From contig CAAGBL010000062.1 in assembly GCA_900768045.1 (NCBI GenBank), positions 15,865 to 79,864 on the forward strand: DNA of 64,000 bases, read 5' to 3'. The notes under the pieces are model-generated. The model saw only the letters and a program-made list of their open reading frames with translations, was not told where the DNA came from and ran no database searches. The position numbers were made by a program, and so were the translations under genes. Each line of letters begins with the position of its first letter. The first letter of the stretch is position 1. Below are positions 6,629 through 15,110 of this stretch, piece by piece. Source of the stretch: an uncultured Alistipes sp. GTDB taxonomy: Bacteria > Bacteroidota > Bacteroidia > Bacteroidales > Rikenellaceae.

Positions 6629-8947
6629 TTACTTGCTTGTTAGTATTATCTCCGTATCGTCGACACCGTCGCAACGCACATCAACACTAATACTGCCAGG
6701 TATATCTTTGAGCGTACGCACGATTATTAGCGCCTTGCCGTTGTGGAGCTTTATCTTCGAGCCCTTGAGCGACTCTGTGCCCGCAGGGTTGCCATTATCC
6801 ACGCCCATAAGCTCGCCAGCACCCTCAATGTCGATATATAGCTGGTTAGTGGCTGTAGGCACAAAGCTGTCGTATTGGTCGTAGCACTCAACGGTGATGT
6901 AGGCGAGGTCATAGCCATCTGCCTTAAGCATGCTCTTGTCAACGCTAAGCTTGAGCTTTGCGGGCTCTAAGGCTGTCTTATGTGTATGTCGAGCAACCTC
7001 CTTGCCATCTTTATACGATACGGCAGTTATCTCGCCAGCCTCAAACTCTATGCCTTTCCACTCTGCATGTAGCTGATTCTCAGTTTTTGAGCTCTTGCCC
7101 ATAGAGTTGTTATTTACAAAGAGCTCTACCTCGTCGGCATTGTTATAGTAGGCATATAAGTCTACCTTGTCGCCCTCGTTCCACGTCCAGTGAGGGAAGA
7201 GATGAAGAGTTGTATTATCTGTCCACTCCGAGCGGTAGAAGTAGTATATATCTTTCTCAAATCCCGCAAGGTCGACAATGCCATAGCGTGATGAGCGTGA
7301 TGGCCAAGAGTGGGGTGTTGGCTCGCCAAGGTAGTCGAAGGCAGATGCGAGGAATATGCCAGCTATGTACTCTCTATCTCTTACAGCTAACCATGATGCC
7401 TCGTGGCTCATGTTGTTTGCATCATTGATATTTTTCGTAGCAAGCATTGGTAGCTCCGAATACCATGAGTGCAAAGTGTCGTACTCCTTGTGGTTGTAGT
7501 TGATACCTATAATGTCCAGAACCTCAGAGCGTAACAAGTTATTATTCTTGCGTATATGGTTGCATGTGGCAGTCACGGGACGGGTATTGTCCTGACGCTT
7601 TACAGCCTCGACGATGTTGCGTGTAAGCTGAATGCTACGATTGCGGTCGGGGTTGCTGGTGCTTATATCCCATTGCTCCTGTACCTCATTGCCGACAGAC
7701 CAAACGATGATTGATGGGTGGTTGCGGTCACGCTTAACCATGTCGGTAATATCTCGCTCCCACCACTTGGCAAAATAACGTGAGTAGTCGAAATGAGTCT
7801 TAGCATGTTGCCATGTGTCGAAGGCCTCGACAACTACGACGATGCCTCGCTCATCGCAGAGCTCAAGTAGTTGGGGTGATGGTGGGTTATGCGCTGTGAG
7901 TATGGCATTTACGCCTGCTGATTGTATAATGTCCAACTGACGCTCCAACGCCCTACGATGCACAGCACTACCCAATGCTCCGAGGTCGTGATGGAGGCAT
8001 GCGCCCTTGAGCTTTATATTCTCGCCATTGAGCCAAAAGCCAGTGTCGGCCTTAAACTCAAAATCTCGAATACCAAACTTTGTGTCGTAGACATCAATGC
8101 TCTTCTCGCCCTCCATGACAACGCTACGCATAGTGTAGAGATAGCCCTTGCCAATGTTCCAGAGACGTGGTGCTTCGATAGTGATGTACATCTCGACATT
8201 TGCACTTTGCCCCGCCTCGATAGTGCGGCTTACTGTGCTACGCTGTACCTCCTTGCTGCGTGCATTGAGAATGATGTTCTCAAGCGTGATTGTCTTAGCC
8301 TCATCGCTGAGGTTATTGAGTGTTACTACAGCACGTATCTTGGCCTCGTTTTCTCGAATCTCAGGTGTGGTTATGTGAGTGCCCATATAACCAATATGGA
8401 GCTTTGAGCAGGTTACTAAACGTACGTTGCGATATATGCCCGAGCCTGTGTACCAGCGTGATGCAGGCTGTGCTGAGTTGTCTACACGTACGGCAATAAC
8501 ATTCTGCTCGCCCGTAGGCTTTAGATACTCCGTGATGTCGTACGACGACGATGTATAGCCATAAGGGCGTCCGCCAACCTCCACGCCATTGACATATATG
8601 GTGCTATTTTGGAATATGCCATCGAACTCCACAAACATAAGTCTGCCATTGAGGTTGGGCGTTACGAAGCTCTTGCGATACCAACCCACACCTGCGGGAA
8701 GTGCCCCACCAGCAGTTGTGGTGCGGTGCTTGCGGCTAAACTCTCCCTCGATGCTCCAGTCGTGGGGAAGGTGTAGCTGTCGCCAGTCTGTATCGTTGTA
8801 GTCGGGCGCAGAGTATGCCTTCTTATCGCCAAGAGTGAAGCTCCAGTCGAAATTGAAGTCCTCGACGGTGCGTGCCTCCTCATTACCTCTCGAACAGCTT
8901 GCAAGTAGAAGCAGTGGGAGAATGAGGTATAGTAGTATGTGTTTCAT
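6629..8947 (-). CDS. GH2 family beta-galactosidase-like lipoprotein, nucleophile replaced by Lys
   Basis: 772 residues: lipoprotein signal with lipobox LASC (Cys18), then the GH2 sugar-binding jelly roll (LPHDWSIEGEF, about 30-180), immunoglobulin-like domain (185-290), TIM barrel (295-570) and C-terminal Ig-like domains. The barrel keeps CLHHDLGALG, TAHNPPSP and the acid/base SVGNE (Glu421). Where GH2 enzymes have the nucleophile Glu (GSE/GTE/CE context after a short strand), this protein reads LPMLATKN with Lys505, codon AAA, one base from GAA. Nearby, the expected aromatic residue before FDYLGEPTP is also changed (GIFLASAFDYLGEPTP). It may be inactive, a binding protein, or use a shifted residue. 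It would be a surface or periplasmic protein. Confidence 0.85.
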   Translation of the reverse strand: MKHILLYLILPLLLLASCSRGNEEARTVEDFNFDWSFTLGDKKAYSAPDYNDTDWRQLHLPHDWSIEGEFSRKHRTTTAGGALPAGVGWYRKSFVTPNLNGRLMFVEFDGIFQNSTIYVNGVEVGGRPYGYTSSSYDITEYLKPTGEQNVIAVRVDNSAQPASRWYTGSGIYRNVRLVTCSKLHIGYMGTHITTPEIRENEAKIRAVVTLNNLSDEAKTITLENIILNARSKEVQRSTVSRTIEAGQSANVEMYITIEAPRLWNIGKGYLYTMRSVVMEGEKSIDVYDTKFGIRDFEFKADTGFWLNGENIKLKGACLHHDLGALGSAVHRRALERQLDIIQSAGVNAILTAHNPPSPQLLELCDERGIVVVVEAFDTWQHAKTHFDYSRYFAKWWERDITDMVKRDRNHPSIIVWSVGNEVQEQWDISTSNPDRNRSIQLTRNIVEAVKRQDNTRPVTATCNHIRKNNNLLRSEVLDIIGINYNHKEYDTLHSWYSELPMLATKNINDANNMSHEASWLAVRDREYIAGIFLASAFDYLGEPTPHSWPSRSSRYGIVDLAGFEKDIYYFYRSEWTDNTTLHLFPHWTWNEGDKVDLYAYYNNADEVELFVNNNSMGKSSKTENQLHAEWKGIEFEAGEITAVSYKDGKEVARHTHKTALEPAKLKLSVDKSMLKADGYDLAYITVECYDQYDSFVPTATNQLYIDIEGAGELMGVDNGNPAGTESLKGSKIKLHNGKALIIVRTLKDIPGSISVDVRCDGVDDTEIILTSK

Positions 8948-8973
8948 ACTTAGTTGGTTAACATTATAAAAAG

Positions 8974-9003
8974 AGAAGGGTTGCCCCGTGGGACAGCCCT
9001 TCT
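8974..9003 (-). terminator. Terminator after korB
   Basis: Stem AGAAGGGxTGxCCC paired across a GTGG-type loop, followed on the minus strand by CTTTTTAT. It starts 21 bases beyond the korB stop. Confidence 0.7.
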
Positions 9004-9023
9004 ATTGTTGACCACGGGGTAGA

Positions 9024-10055
9024 TTACTTAATCTCCCAAGTCTGACCTGAACGCAAGAGGTCGTCAACGCACTTAATCTTAGCTGTTGCCTTAACCTCCT
9101 CAACCTGCTGCTGAACACGCTGGTCGTAGACGTTCTCGTCATCTACATCACGGATAACACCAACAGCTACTGGGTACTCAGGGTACTTCATTGCTGCAAG
9201 CATTGAGTGAAGTGTAGTATCTGCGGTCTTAGCGTCGTGTGTGAGTACATCGTCAATAGTGTAGCCATCCTCGCCGAGGGTAACGACCTTAAGACGCATG
9301 TTCTCGAACACAAGGCCCTTCTGCTTGTCCTTACCAAAGAGCATCTTCTCGCCATGCTTCAAGAGGATAGTGTTCTCCTCACGTGTAGCCTTATCGCCAG
9401 CAAACATAGCGTGTGTCTTGTCGTTGAAAATCATGCAGTTAACCAAAGCCTCAGTAACTGCCATTCCCTTATGCTTAGCAGCTGCCAACAAGCAGTCCTT
9501 AGTAAGCATAACCTCCTGGTCGATAGTACGTGCGAAGAAAGTACCCTTAGCACCGATAACCAACTCACCTGGGGTAAATGGCTTCTCAACAGTACCGAAT
9601 GGAGAGGTCTTAGTAATCTTACCAAGCTTAGTGGTAGGAGAGTACTGGCCCTTAGTCAAGCCGTAGATCTCGTTGTTGAACAAAATCACGTTAAGGTCGA
9701 TGTTACGACGGATAGCGTGGATAAAGTGGTTACCACCGATAGCCAATGAGTCGCCATCGCCTGTGCATACCCATACTGAGAGGTCTGGGTTAGCTGTCTT
9801 GATACCTGTTGCAATGGCATTCGCACGACCGTGAATAGTGTGGAAGCCGAAAGTCTTCATGTAATAGATGAAGCGTGATGAACAACCGATACCTGATACG
9901 AAGGTAAACTTGTTGTGTGGCTTGTCGAGTGCATCTGCCACCTCAGGCATAGCACGCTGTACTGCGTTAAGAATAGCGTGGTCGCCACAACCTGGACACC
10001 ACTTTACCTGTTGATCGCTCTTGAAATCAGCGGGTGTATATTTAAAATCTGCCAT
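9024..10055 (-). CDS. korB: 2-oxoacid:ferredoxin oxidoreductase, beta subunit
   Basis: TPP-binding subunit of the enzyme that interconverts 2-oxoglutarate (or a related 2-oxoacid) plus CoA with succinyl-CoA, CO2 and reduced ferredoxin. 343 residues. Cysteines CPGCG (20, 23) and GIGC (58) are the expected [4Fe-4S] ligands, and the TPP/Mg motif runs from TGDGDSLAIGGNH (about 98-110) to the NNEIYGLTKGQYSPTT loop. It follows korA after 29 bases. The KGQ-SPTT loop and the fused gamma-alpha partner fit the 2-oxoglutarate type (KorAB), but other 2-oxoacids are possible. It depends on thiamine pyrophosphate, as made via the nearby thi genes. Confidence 0.92.
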   Translation of the reverse strand: MADFKYTPADFKSDQQVKWCPGCGDHAILNAVQRAMPEVADALDKPHNKFTFVSGIGCSSRFIYYMKTFGFHTIHGRANAIATGIKTANPDLSVWVCTGDGDSLAIGGNHFIHAIRRNIDLNVILFNNEIYGLTKGQYSPTTKLGKITKTSPFGTVEKPFTPGELVIGAKGTFFARTIDQEVMLTKDCLLAAAKHKGMAVTEALVNCMIFNDKTHAMFAGDKATREENTILLKHGEKMLFGKDKQKGLVFENMRLKVVTLGEDGYTIDDVLTHDAKTADTTLHSMLAAMKYPEYPVAVGVIRDVDDENVYDQRVQQQVEEVKATAKIKCVDDLLRSGQTWEIK

Positions 10056-10084
10056 AGTTTTCTAAGTTTTAAGTGGTGTGTGAA

Positions 10085-11926
10085 TTATAACATTGAGTTA
10101 ATCTTATCCTTGAGTTCGATAACGGTAAATGGCTGACCCTCAGTCTTACCGTATGACTCGATAACAACCTCGCGGAACTGCTGACGCAAGTAAGCGGCAA
10201 ACTGTCCCTCGTTGAGCTCGCATACTACGATTCTCTTGTAACGCTTCAAAACATCCTCAACACCCTTCTGAAGTGGGTAGATGTAGTTGAAGTGGAGGTG
10301 TGCTACTGACTTGCCCTCGTCCTGAAGCTGCTTAACTGCGCTGTGGAGATGACCACGTGTACCGCCCCAACCAACAACGAGTACGTCTGCCTGCTCTGCA
10401 CCGAATACCTCAACCTCTGGAAGCTCCTCGGCAACGAGCTCAACCTTACGACGGCGTGTTGTTACCATCTCCTGGTGGTTCTTAGGATCGTGAGAGATGC
10501 TACCCTTTACACGGTCCTTCTCCAAACCACCGATACGGTGCTCAAGACCCTCCTTGCCTGGGAATGCCCAGCCACGAGCAAGCTTCTCGTTGCGGAGGTA
10601 TGGCATGAACTCCTCGCCCTCACGGCCCTCAACAATAGGAGGAACGATAGCTGGATAGTCAGCCATTGATGGAATCTTCCAAGGCTCAGAGCCGTTAGCA
10701 ATGAAACCATCAGTGAGCAACATTACTGGAGTCATGTGCTCCATAGCAATCTTACCTGCCATGAATGCATAGTGGAAGCAATCGCTTGGTGATGATGCTG
10801 CGATAACAACCATTGGACACTCACCGTTACGGCCATAGAGTGCCTGCTGAAGGTCGCTCTGCTCGGTCTTTGTAGGAAGACCTGTTGATGGACCACCACG
10901 CTGAACGTCAACAACAACCAATGGAAGCTCAGCCATAACTGCAAGACCCATAGCCTCGCTCTTGAGAGAGATACCAGGACCAGATGTTGTTGTTACGGCG
11001 AAGTTACCTGCATAAGCAGCACCGATAGAGGTGCAGATACCTGCAATCTCGTCCTCAGCCTGTACGGTCTTCACACCAAGGTCCTTGCGCTTAGCAAGCT
11101 CCTCGAGGATAACTGTAGCAGGAGTGATAGGGTATGAACCGCAGAAGAGTGGAAGACCAGACTTCTCAGAAGCGGCGCAGAAGCCCCAAGCAGTAGCTGT
11201 GTTACCGTTGATTGAGCGGTAAGTACCCTTCTCCAACTCGGCAGGAGCTACTGTATAGTTGTTTGCAAACTGGTGTGTGTTTGCAGCATAGTTGTAACCA
11301 GCCTCGATAACCTTCTTGTTTGCCTCAGCAACCAATGGGTTTTTCTTAGCAAACTTTGAGTCGAGATACTGCTTTGCGTAGTCGTCTGGACGGTTGTACA
11401 TCCAGAATACGATACCCAACGCAAACATATTCTTACACTTAACAACAGCCTTGTTATCCATGCCGCTATCCTTCAATGCCTCCTTGGTCATTGTAGTAAT
11501 ATCAGGGATAACTACGTTGTAGTCGCCAAGCTCAAGCTCTGCGATAGGATCAAGAGTCTTGAAACCAGCCTTCTTGATGTTGTCCTCAGTGAGTGTGTCG
11601 CCATCGATGATAACTGTTGCCGAAGGCTTAAGCCACTTGCGGTTAGCGATAAGTGCTGCTGGGTTCATAGCAACAAGCACATCGCAGTAGTCGCCAGGGT
11701 TGTCTACACGGCTTGAACCGATGTGAACCTGGAAGCCAGATACACCAGCTACTGTGCCCTGAGGTGCTCGAATCTCGGCAGGGTAGTCTGGGAATGTTGA
11801 GATGCCATTACCAAAAAGTGCCGACGTGTCCGAAAATAGTGTACCGGTAAGCTGCATACCGTCACCTGAGTCACCCGAGAAACGGATAACTACATCTTGC
11901 AACTGCAGTACGTTTACGTTGTCCAT
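10085..11926 (-). CDS. korA: 2-oxoacid:ferredoxin oxidoreductase, alpha subunit (gamma-alpha fusion)
   Basis: 613 residues. The N-terminal part (about 10-190) is the gamma domain, with IRFSGDSGDGMQLTG and FPDYPAEIRAPQGT, which binds CoA. The second part (from about 230) is the alpha domain, with GSYPITPATVILE, the AEDEIAGICTSIGAAYAG stretch with the catalytic-region Glu, TTTSGPGISLKSE and VVDVQRGGPSTGLPTKTEQSDL. Domain order and length are typical of bacterial KorA. It is the first gene of the korA-korB operon, with about 85 bases of leader carrying a hairpin. Confidence 0.93.
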   Translation of the reverse strand: MDNVNVLQLQDVVIRFSGDSGDGMQLTGTLFSDTSALFGNGISTFPDYPAEIRAPQGTVAGVSGFQVHIGSSRVDNPGDYCDVLVAMNPAALIANRKWLKPSATVIIDGDTLTEDNIKKAGFKTLDPIAELELGDYNVVIPDITTMTKEALKDSGMDNKAVVKCKNMFALGIVFWMYNRPDDYAKQYLDSKFAKKNPLVAEANKKVIEAGYNYAANTHQFANNYTVAPAELEKGTYRSINGNTATAWGFCAASEKSGLPLFCGSYPITPATVILEELAKRKDLGVKTVQAEDEIAGICTSIGAAYAGNFAVTTTSGPGISLKSEAMGLAVMAELPLVVVDVQRGGPSTGLPTKTEQSDLQQALYGRNGECPMVVIAASSPSDCFHYAFMAGKIAMEHMTPVMLLTDGFIANGSEPWKIPSMADYPAIVPPIVEGREGEEFMPYLRNEKLARGWAFPGKEGLEHRIGGLEKDRVKGSISHDPKNHQEMVTTRRRKVELVAEELPEVEVFGAEQADVLVVGWGGTRGHLHSAVKQLQDEGKSVAHLHFNYIYPLQKGVEDVLKRYKRIVVCELNEGQFAAYLRQQFREVVIESYGKTEGQPFTVIELKDKINSML

Positions 11927-11980
11927 GGTAGTGAAGTTTGTAGTTTTATAATTAATATATTGTTTTAGTTCATAGTAGGT

Positions 11981-12005
11981 TAGGTGTAGTTAAGGCATAC
12001 ACCTA
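11981..12005 (-). promoter_or_regulatory. Hairpin in the korA leader
   Basis: Perfect 8-bp inverted repeat TAGGTGTA / TACACCTA with a 9-base loop, located between the presumed promoter and the korA ATG. It has no T-tract, so it is more likely a structured 5' leader or an operator than a terminator. Confidence 0.4.
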
Positions 12006-12017
12006 CATAATTTCATA

Positions 12018-12025
12018 CAAATATA
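12018..12025 (-). promoter_or_regulatory. Minus-7 element of the korAB promoter
   Basis: TATATTTG on the minus strand, 92 bases before the korA start. The nearest TTTG lies 23 bases upstream, slightly beyond the usual spacing. Confidence 0.5.
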
Positions 12026-12140
12026 CGAAAAAAAGTAATAGGGTGTATCAAAAAATGCAATTAAATTTTGCTTATAGTATACTTATTACGTAGAATAGTT
12101 GAAAAATGTGTAAACCACCACGCCCCAACACACAAAAAAA

Positions 12141-12163
12141 GCCGCCTTCGATGAGAAGACGGC
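12141..12163 (-). terminator. Terminator after ppdK
   Basis: Stem GCCGTCTTC / GAAGGCGGC (one G-U pair on the minus strand) followed by TTTTTTTG. It starts 24 bases after the ppdK stop. Confidence 0.85.
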
Positions 12164-12186
12164 CTTTGGATATATTCTTAGTAGAA

Positions 12187-14916
12187 TTACTTCTGGCTAA
12201 GAGCAGCGTGAGCCGCAGCCAAACGTGCGATAGGCACACGGAATGGAGAGCAACTTACGTAGTTCAAACCTGCGTGGTGGCAGAACTCTACTGATGATGG
12301 CTCACCACCGTGCTCGCCGCAGATACCACACTTGAGGTCTGGACGTGTTGTGCGGCCCTTGAATACAGCCTCACGAACAAGCTGACCAACACCGTTGCGG
12401 TCCAATACCTTGAATGGATCGTTCTTCAAGATGTTCTTCTCCAAGTAGATAGGCAAGAACTTAGCGATATCATCACGTGAGAAGCCAAGAGTCATCTGAG
12501 TAAGGTCGTTAGTACCGAATGAGAAGAACTCAGCAACCTCTGCAATCTGGTTAGCAGTAACTGCAGCACGTGGAACCTCAATCATAGTACCTACGAGGTA
12601 GTCGATGCGGTCGTTACGCTCAGCGAATACTGCCTCAGCAGTCTTGTCGATAACGTTCTTCTGGTAGCGAAGCTCCTTGTGGTTACCTACGAGTGGAACC
12701 ATGATCTCTACCTTAACAGGAGTACCCTGAGCCTTAACATTCATTGCAGCCTCGATGATAGCACGTGCCTGCATCTCAGTAATCTCTGGATATGTGTTAC
12801 CAAGGCGGCAACCACGGTGGCCCAACATTGGGTTAACCTCGTGCAATGCCTCAACCTTAGCCTTAACCTTCTCAACAGGAATACCCATAGCCTCAGCCAT
12901 ATCCTGCTGATCCTTCTCAGTGTTAGGAGCGAACTCGTGCAATGGTGGATCGAGCAAACGAACGATAACTGGGTAGCCGTTCATAACCTTGAACAAGCCC
13001 TCGAAGTCGCCACGCTGCATAGGCAAAAGCTTAGCCAAAGCAACACGACGGCCGTCCTCGTCGTCAGAGAGGATCATCTCACGGATAGCCTTGATGCGGT
13101 CGCCCTCGAAGAACATGTGCTCTGTACGGCAAAGACCAATACCCTGAGCGCCGAATGCAAATGCCTGCTCAGCATCACGTGGAGTATCAGCGTTAGCACG
13201 TACGTTCATTGTTGCATACTTACCTGCAAGGTCCATAAGCTGGCCGAAGTCGCCGTCGAGGTTTGCAGCCTGAGTAGCTACCTGGCCGAGGTAAACCTCA
13301 CCAGTAGAACCGTTCAATGAAATCCAATCGCCCTCCTTAATCTCGTAGCCGTTAACCTTGATTGTGCGAGCCTTGTAGTCGATATCCAACTCGCCAGCAC
13401 CTGATACGCAGCACTTACCCATACCACGAGCAACAACGGCAGCGTGAGATGTCATACCGCCACGAGCTGTGAGGATACCAGCAGCGTCAAGCATACCCTT
13501 CAAGTCCTCTGGAGATGTCTCAATACGAACCAAGATAGCCTTCTGGCCAGTCTCGTTGAGCACCTTCTCAGCGTCGTCAGCGAAGAATACTACTGGACCT
13601 GTAGCTGCACCTGGAGATGCTGGAAGACCCTTAACGATAACCTTAGCAGACTTGATAGCCTTCTTGTCGAATACTGGGTGGAGCAACTCATCGAGCTTCT
13701 CAGGCTCGCAGCGCAATACTGCAGTCTTCTCGTCGATAAGGCCCTCACGAAGCATATCCATAGCGATCTTAACCATCGCTGCACCAGTACGCTTACCGTT
13801 ACGGCACTGCAACATCCAAAGCTTACCGTCCTGGATAGTAAACTCGATATCCTGCATATCAGTAAAGTATGTCTCGAGGTGCTTCTGGATGCCGTTAAGC
13901 TCAGCATATACCTCAGGCATAACCTCCTCCAAAGATGGGTACTTTGAAGCACGCTCCTCCTCAGAGATGTTCTGGGCAGCAGCCCAACGCTTAGAACCCT
14001 CGATAGTAATCTGCTGTGGTGTGCGGATACCTGCAACAACGTCCTCACCCTGAGCGTTGATCAAATACTCACCGTTGAAGATGTTCTCACCAGTAGCAGC
14101 GTCACGAGAGAAAGCAACACCAGTAGCTGAGTTCTCGCCCATGTTACCGAATACCATTGCCTGAACAGATACAGCAGTACCCCAAGCCTCAGGAATGTTG
14201 TTGAGCTTACGGTAGAGGATAGCACGCTCGTTCATCCATGAACCGAACACAGCGCAGATAGCGCCCCAAAGCTGCTCCCAAGCGCTTGTTGGGAACTCCT
14301 TGCCTGTTTGCTCCTTTACTGCCTTCTTGAATGCAGCAACCAACTCCTTAAGGTCCTCAGTAGTGAGGTCAGTATCAGCCTTGATACCACGCTTCTCCTT
14401 CTGAGCCTCAATGATAACCTCGAATGGATCCTGATCCTCCTTAGATGCTGGCTTCATGTCGAGAACAACATCGCCATACATCTGTACGAAACGACGATAT
14501 GAGTCCCATGCGAAACGTGGGTTGCCTGAAAGCTTAGCGATAGCCTCAACAGCCTCATCGTTCATACCGAGGTTAAGGATAGTATCCATCATACCTGGCA
14601 TTGATGCACGAGCACCTGAACGTACTGAAACCAACAAAGGAAGGGTAGTGTCGCCAAACTTGCGACCAGTAAGGTTCTCAATGTTCTTGATAGCTGCCTC
14701 AACCTCGGGACGGAGCAACTCGATAACACGCTCCTTACCCTCCTTGTAATACTCTGAACATGTATCGGTTGTGATAGTGAATCCTGGAGGTACAGGAATA
14801 CCGATAAGGTTCATCTCGGCGAGGTTGGCACCCTTACCACCGAGCAACTCTCGCATCTTGCCATTACCCTCAGCTAGCTTATTGCCGAAGGTATAGACAC
14901 GCTTTACATCTGCCAT
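12187..14916 (-). CDS. ppdK: Pyruvate, phosphate dikinase
   Basis: Reversibly converts ATP, pyruvate and phosphate to PEP, AMP and pyrophosphate; in anaerobes it serves glycolysis or gluconeogenesis. 909 residues. An ATP-grasp N-terminal part (GGKGANLAEM, PGFTITTD, SVRSGARASMPGMMDTILN) is followed by the phosphohistidine domain ILTARGGMTSHAAVVARGMG with His491, and a PEP/pyruvate TIM barrel ending with LKCGICGEHGGEPSSVEFCH, which holds the catalytic Cys. I chose the ATG at 14916 (MADVKRVYTF); a TTG three codons upstream is less likely. It has a strong own promoter and an 82-base leader containing a terminator-like hairpin (14967-14988). Confidence 0.97.
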   Translation of the reverse strand: MADVKRVYTFGNKLAEGNGKMRELLGGKGANLAEMNLIGIPVPPGFTITTDTCSEYYKEGKERVIELLRPEVEAAIKNIENLTGRKFGDTTLPLLVSVRSGARASMPGMMDTILNLGMNDEAVEAIAKLSGNPRFAWDSYRRFVQMYGDVVLDMKPASKEDQDPFEVIIEAQKEKRGIKADTDLTTEDLKELVAAFKKAVKEQTGKEFPTSAWEQLWGAICAVFGSWMNERAILYRKLNNIPEAWGTAVSVQAMVFGNMGENSATGVAFSRDAATGENIFNGEYLINAQGEDVVAGIRTPQQITIEGSKRWAAAQNISEEERASKYPSLEEVMPEVYAELNGIQKHLETYFTDMQDIEFTIQDGKLWMLQCRNGKRTGAAMVKIAMDMLREGLIDEKTAVLRCEPEKLDELLHPVFDKKAIKSAKVIVKGLPASPGAATGPVVFFADDAEKVLNETGQKAILVRIETSPEDLKGMLDAAGILTARGGMTSHAAVVARGMGKCCVSGAGELDIDYKARTIKVNGYEIKEGDWISLNGSTGEVYLGQVATQAANLDGDFGQLMDLAGKYATMNVRANADTPRDAEQAFAFGAQGIGLCRTEHMFFEGDRIKAIREMILSDDEDGRRVALAKLLPMQRGDFEGLFKVMNGYPVIVRLLDPPLHEFAPNTEKDQQDMAEAMGIPVEKVKAKVEALHEVNPMLGHRGCRLGNTYPEITEMQARAIIEAAMNVKAQGTPVKVEIMVPLVGNHKELRYQKNVIDKTAEAVFAERNDRIDYLVGTMIEVPRAAVTANQIAEVAEFFSFGTNDLTQMTLGFSRDDIAKFLPIYLEKNILKNDPFKVLDRNGVGQLVREAVFKGRTTRPDLKCGICGEHGGEPSSVEFCHHAGLNYVSCSPFRVPIARLAAAHAALSQK

Positions 14917-14966
14917 AATCGTCAATTTTTATTGTTAGAAATTAATTAGTTTTCGTGTTAAAATAC

Positions 14967-14988
14967 CACCCTACTGGGGTGTGGTCGC
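14967..14988 (-). promoter_or_regulatory. Terminator-like hairpin in the ppdK leader
   Basis: On the minus strand ACCAC(A)CCC pairs with GGGTGGT across CAGTA and is followed by ATTTTA. It lies between the ppdK promoter and start codon, so it could be an attenuator or simply an mRNA-stabilising 5' hairpin. Confidence 0.4.
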
Positions 14989-15001
14989 TTTTAATAGCCT
15001 A

Positions 15002-15033
15002 CAAAATTAAATAAAAAAATATGAAATTGCAAA
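15002..15033 (-). promoter_or_regulatory. Promoter of ppdK
   Basis: On the minus strand TTTG (15030-15033), 20 bases, TAATTTTG (15002-15009): a full consensus match. Start of transcription is predicted near 14998. Confidence 0.75.
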
Positions 15034-15080
15034 TATTTGTAGTGCTATTCGTTATGATTTTGTGCGGTTTGATACAAAAA

Positions 15081-15103
15081 GAGCACAACGCAATGTCGTG
15101 CTC
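15081..15103 (-). terminator. Terminator after mnmA
   Basis: Stem GAGCACGAC / GTTGTGCTC (one G-U) with a 5-base loop followed by TTTTTG on the minus strand, 8 bases beyond the mnmA stop. Confidence 0.8.
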
Positions 15104-15110
15104 CTAAATT

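Noticed and set aside
12679..14053. Several long open frames antisense to ppdK (for example 12679-13320 plus and 13469-14053 plus)
   Set aside because: They mirror the strongly biased codon use of the real gene, have low-complexity composition and match no family; ppdK is intact on the other strand.
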